DNA of 6,117 nucleotides, from positions 1 to 6,117 of the forward strand of contig JAGVTI010000333.1 of assembly GCA_019136935.1 (NCBI GenBank), written 5' to 3'. A model generated the notes under the pieces. It saw nothing but the letters and a program-made list of their open reading frames with translations, was not told the DNA's origin and ran no database searches. The translations under genes and the position numbers were made by a program. Positions within the stretch are counted from its first letter, which is position 1; every line of letters begins with the position of its first letter. The DNA is from Deltaproteobacteria bacterium. GTDB lineage: Bacteria > Desulfobacterota > Syntrophia > Syntrophales > JAAYKM01. Of this stretch, positions 5,591-6,117 are shown piece after piece.

Positions 5591-5878
5591 TCAAGATCGT
5601 TCAACCTGGCCGATCCTGCGACGTTGTTGCGGGTCCCGGATTCGTTTTCGGATCGAATCCCGAAGGCCCTCAGGGCTGAACCCCAGGAAGCGCGCGACCT
5701 CATCGAAAAATTCGTTGTCCTCATCGAAAATGAACTCCTCCGCCGCCCGGCTACCGAAGGCCCGAAGATTTAAAACGGCATCGGCGGTCACATGGAGCCA
5801 CAGCTCCAGGCACCCGGTCGGATCAGATTGCTTTTGGTCGACATAGGAGTGGTCTACTTCTGGAAAAATCGATGACAT
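5591..5878 (-). CDS. Small 95-aa protein of phage or mobile-element type, function unknown
   Basis: I cannot assign a function. The translation is acidic in the middle and basic at the end: LELWLHVTADAVLNLRAFGS (24-43), AAEEFIFDEDNEFFDEVARF (45-64), LGFSPEGLRDSIRKRI (65-80), then RDPQQRRRIGQVERS. The pattern of a [F/Y]xDxDxxFF segment followed by a short helix pair with LGxxPExLRxxI resembles small proteins I associate with prophages and integrated elements, possibly DNA-binding; that is recollection, not proof. AAAGG lies 7 bases before the ATG. It starts 15 bases after the stop of the upstream proline-rich ORF, suggesting an operon. No signal peptide or membrane segment is seen. Confidence 0.65.
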   Translation of the reverse strand: MSSIFPEVDHSYVDQKQSDPTGCLELWLHVTADAVLNLRAFGSRAAEEFIFDEDNEFFDEVARFLGFSPEGLRDSIRKRIRDPQQRRRIGQVERS

Positions 5879-5893
5879 GACAGGGCCTTTCGT

Positions 5894-6117
5894 TTATTGA
5901 CCCGGTGCCTGCCACAGGGTGTGCTCCAGTGGCCCTTCTGAAAAGGCCCGGTGGACCTGTGGCAGGTCCGGGACCGGCTCAGGATCGGAGTTGATCCCAC
6001 CGGCAGCCGGAGGTTTTTCGGCTGGATTCGGCCCTGGACACTCGTCCGGCTTGTCCAGTGGTTTAAAAGTGGGGTGCTTTCGCGGAGGAAGCCATAGACC
6101 CTCCGCCAGGGGCACCC
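5894..6117 (-). CDS. C-terminal end of a proline-rich ORF continuing beyond the window
   Basis: The frame is open from the right edge to a TAA at 5894-5896, giving at least 74 codons; the true start is probably outside the window. The visible part is rich in Pro, Glu and charged residues (for example PLDKPDECPGPNPAEKPPAA and DPEPVPDLPQVHRAFSEGPL) and looks like a disordered tail. It has no recognisable domain. An 11-bp inverted repeat sits in its last codons. The close spacing to the 95-aa gene and the shared strand support one transcription unit. I do not recognise it, and a non-coding reading cannot be fully excluded. Confidence 0.45.
   Translation of the reverse strand, partial: VPLAEGLWLPPRKHPTFKPLDKPDECPGPNPAEKPPAAGGINSDPEPVPDLPQVHRAFSEGPLEHTLWQAPGQ
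5908..5966. repeat. 11-bp perfect inverted repeat
   Basis: CCTGCCACAGG (5908-5918) and CCTGTGGCAGG (5956-5966) are exact reverse complements separated by 37 bases. The central part can pair weakly as well (GGCC on both sides of CTTCTGAAAA). It lies inside the end of the proline-rich ORF. It may be a REP-like palindrome or an mRNA stem-loop; no T-run follows on either strand. Confidence 0.6.

Overview
The window looks like chromosomal DNA from a Gram-negative bacterium of moderately high GC. It encodes an outer-membrane efflux channel with an adaptor for inner-membrane export, uses clear Shine-Dalgarno sites, and has consensus sigma70-type promoters. The overall flavour suggests a deltaproteobacterium (Desulfobacterota, for example a Syntrophus-like lineage). 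That placement is an inference from gene style only; no marker gene is present.

Layout. 1-841 (minus) is the N-terminal 280 codons of a MacA-like periplasmic adaptor that runs off the left edge. 873-2165 (minus) is a complete TolC-family outer-membrane channel just upstream of it in the same operon, so a tripartite export pump is read leftward. 2166-2753 is a 588-base divergent intergenic region with candidate promoters and palindromes. 2754-3485 (plus) is a small TIM-barrel amidohydrolase. 3515-3748 is a compact transcription unit with no large gene: a near-consensus promoter, a roughly 155-base RNA whose two ends pair in a long stem, and a perfect 15-bp terminator. It resembles 6S RNA (ssrS) and also holds a 19-codon ORF with a ribosome site. 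3897-4328 (minus) is a SlyD-type FKBP prolyl isomerase. 4329-4680 holds no gene I can support.

4681-4756 (minus) is tRNA-Ala(GGC), and 5009-5096 (plus) is tRNA-Leu(CAA), driven by a promoter with perfect -35 and -10 hexamers.

To the right of tRNA-Leu the character changes. There is an A-rich stretch, a minus-strand terminator with a two-part stem, apparently decayed coding sequence, a 95-aa protein of a kind I associate with phages or integrated elements, and the end of a proline-rich ORF that continues past the window. All of these are on the minus strand. I read this as the edge of an accessory element or its remnant next to a tRNA gene, a common integration site. No integrase is visible, so this remains an inference.

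How the parts relate: adaptor and channel should form one export complex, with the inner-membrane pump presumably just off the left edge. The hydrolase, FKBP and tRNAs look like independent housekeeping-style units. The most interesting piece is the stand-alone structured RNA at 3550-3704.
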